The notes beneath the pieces are model-generated. The model saw only the letters and a list, made by a program, of their open reading frames with translations. It had not been told where the DNA came from and did not search any database. DNA of 7,272 nucleotides from Lachnospiraceae bacterium (GTDB taxonomy: Bacteria > Bacillota > Clostridia > Lachnospirales > Lachnospiraceae). The position numbers and the translations under genes were made by a program. Shown piece after piece: positions 6,523 through 7,272 of this stretch; the stretch's first letter is position 1; every line of letters starts with the position of its first letter. The stretch lies in the NCBI GenBank assembly GCA_003453515.1, contig DMLD01000183.1, positions 1 through 7,272 of the forward strand. Reading direction: 5' to 3'.

Positions 6523-6549
6523 GGAAATACTGATCATATCAGCATTTCC
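6523..6549. promoter_or_regulatory. Stem-loop directly after the hisS stop (no T-run)
   Basis: Bases 6523-6534 (GGAAATACTGAT) and 6538-6549 (ATCAGCATTTCC) pair over 12 positions with one A-C mismatch (6529/6543) around a 3-base loop, CAT. The stem begins on the base after the hisS TAA. The sequence after it (ATAAATATAAG) has no T-run, so it is unlikely to be an intrinsic terminator. A role in mRNA 3'-end protection or processing, or in setting the ratio of hisS to aspS expression, is possible. It leaves 28 bases before the aspS start. Confidence 0.55.
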
Positions 6550-6577
6550 ATAAATATAAGTTAGTGAGGTTTATGTA

Positions 6578-7272
6578 ATGGCTGAATCAATGAAAGGGCT
6601 GCACAGGACGTGCAGATGTGCCGAGTTAACTGAGAACAATATCGGCGAAACAGTAACAGTAATGGGATGGGTACAGAAGAATCGTAACAAAGGAGGTCTT
6701 TGTTTTGTTGACCTTAGGGACAGAAGCGGACTGCTCCAGATCCTTTTTGAAGAGGATAAGGTTGGAAAAGACAGCTTTGAGAGAGCGGGGCATATAAGAG
6801 CCGAATATGTCATCGCGGTTACAGGCGAGGTGGCAAAACGAGGCGGCGCAGTCAATGAAGATCTAAAGACAGGCTCCATTGAGGTTATAGCAAGGGATCT
6901 GAGGATTTTGTCAGAATCAGAAACACCGCCTTTCCCTATCGAAGAGAATTCAAAAACAAAGGATGAGGTCAGATTAAAGTACAGATATCTTGACTTAAGA
7001 AGGCCTGATATTCAAAAGAATCTGATGCTGAGATCAAAGGTGTGTATGGAGGTCAGATCATTTTTATCCGAAGAAGGCTTTATAGAGATAGAGACACCCA
7101 TGCTGACCAAGTCAACTCCCGAGGGAGCGAGGGACTACCTTGTGCCAAGCAGGGTCCATCCGGGAAGCTTTTATGCATTGCCGCAAAGCCCCCAGCTTTT
7201 TAAGCAGCTTTTGATGTGCTCCGGATATGACAGATATTTTCAGATAGCAAGATGCTTTCGTGATGAGGATCT
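6578..7272 (+). CDS. aspS: Aspartyl-tRNA synthetase (N-terminal part, cut by window edge)
   Basis: The frame is open from ATG 6578 to the window end, giving 231 codons of an enzyme usually near 590 residues. It charges tRNA-Asp with aspartate. The N-terminal OB-fold anticodon-binding domain shows [20 protein letters not shown] (30-49). The linker leads to YRYLDLRRP (135-143), then the class II core: [20 protein letters not shown] (168-187), the aspartate-site signature [11 protein letters not shown] (203-213), and motif 2 at [13 protein letters not shown] (219-231). This pattern is the bacterial type; the GAD insertion and motif 3 lie beyond the window. The start is set by GAGG at 6566-6569, eight bases upstream. 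An earlier ATG at 6573 is followed at once by TAA, whose last A is the first base of the aspS ATG. The gene lies 55 bp after hisS and no good promoter of its own is visible. Confidence 0.97.
   Translation, partial: MAESMKGLHRTCRCAELTENNIGETVTVMGWVQKNRNKGGLCFVDLRDRSGLLQILFEEDKVGKDSFERAGHIRAEYVIAVTGEVAKRGGAVNEDLKTGSIEVIARDLRILSESETPPFPIEENSKTKDEVRLKYRYLDLRRPDIQKNLMLRSKVCMEVRSFLSEEGFIEIETPMLTKSTPEGARDYLVPSRVHPGSFYALPQSPQLFKQLLMCSGYDRYFQIARCFRDED

Noticed and set aside
6523..6577. T-box riboswitch upstream of aspS
   Set aside because: The 55-bp gap is too short for a T-box leader, and no T-box core sequence or antiterminator is present.

Overview
This window most likely comes from a Clostridia chromosome, probably a member of the Lachnospiraceae. 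Three things point there: the gene order relA, metallo-beta-lactamase hydrolase, hemZ, hisS, aspS; the codon use, which is rich in AGA/AGG and ATA and mixed in GC; and the style of the proteins, including an 'RFDLT'-type HisRS and the PRTase fragment. The genus call is inference, because no rRNA or phylogenetic marker could be compared. This is an ordinary core-genome region. I see no phage, plasmid, CRISPR, tRNA or intact insertion sequence.

Layout. Bases 1-206 hold the N-terminal end of a leftward phosphoribosyltransferase gene, cut by the window edge. Bases 207-430 are a divergent intergenic region with an extended -10 promoter on each strand. It also has two inverted repeats, one at the predicted leftward transcription start and one over the relA -35 box. 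From 431 everything reads rightward: a bifunctional (p)ppGpp synthetase/hydrolase (431-2842), an MBL-fold hydrolase that overlaps it by 8 bp (2835-3473), a HemZ-type radical SAM protein (3680-5263), histidyl-tRNA synthetase overlapping hemZ by 10 bp (5254-6522), and the first 231 codons of aspartyl-tRNA synthetase (6578-7272).

The two longer gaps inside the rightward block each hold a hairpin. Between the hydrolase and hemZ lies a sharply bounded 142-bp imperfect palindrome (3479-3620), the most unusual item in the window, which looks like a MITE/REP-type element or a structured RNA. Between hisS and aspS is a 12-bp stem starting at the first base after the hisS stop. Neither is followed by a T-run, so neither is a convincing intrinsic terminator, and the block may be one transcription unit.

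Functionally the block joins the stringent-response enzyme, which reacts to uncharged tRNA, with two enzymes that charge tRNA. A conserved but poorly understood hydrolase and a radical SAM protein sit between them. I found no convincing evidence of a wholly new system. The points worth following are the 142-bp palindrome, the symmetric sites in the divergent promoter region, and the real function of the hemZ product.
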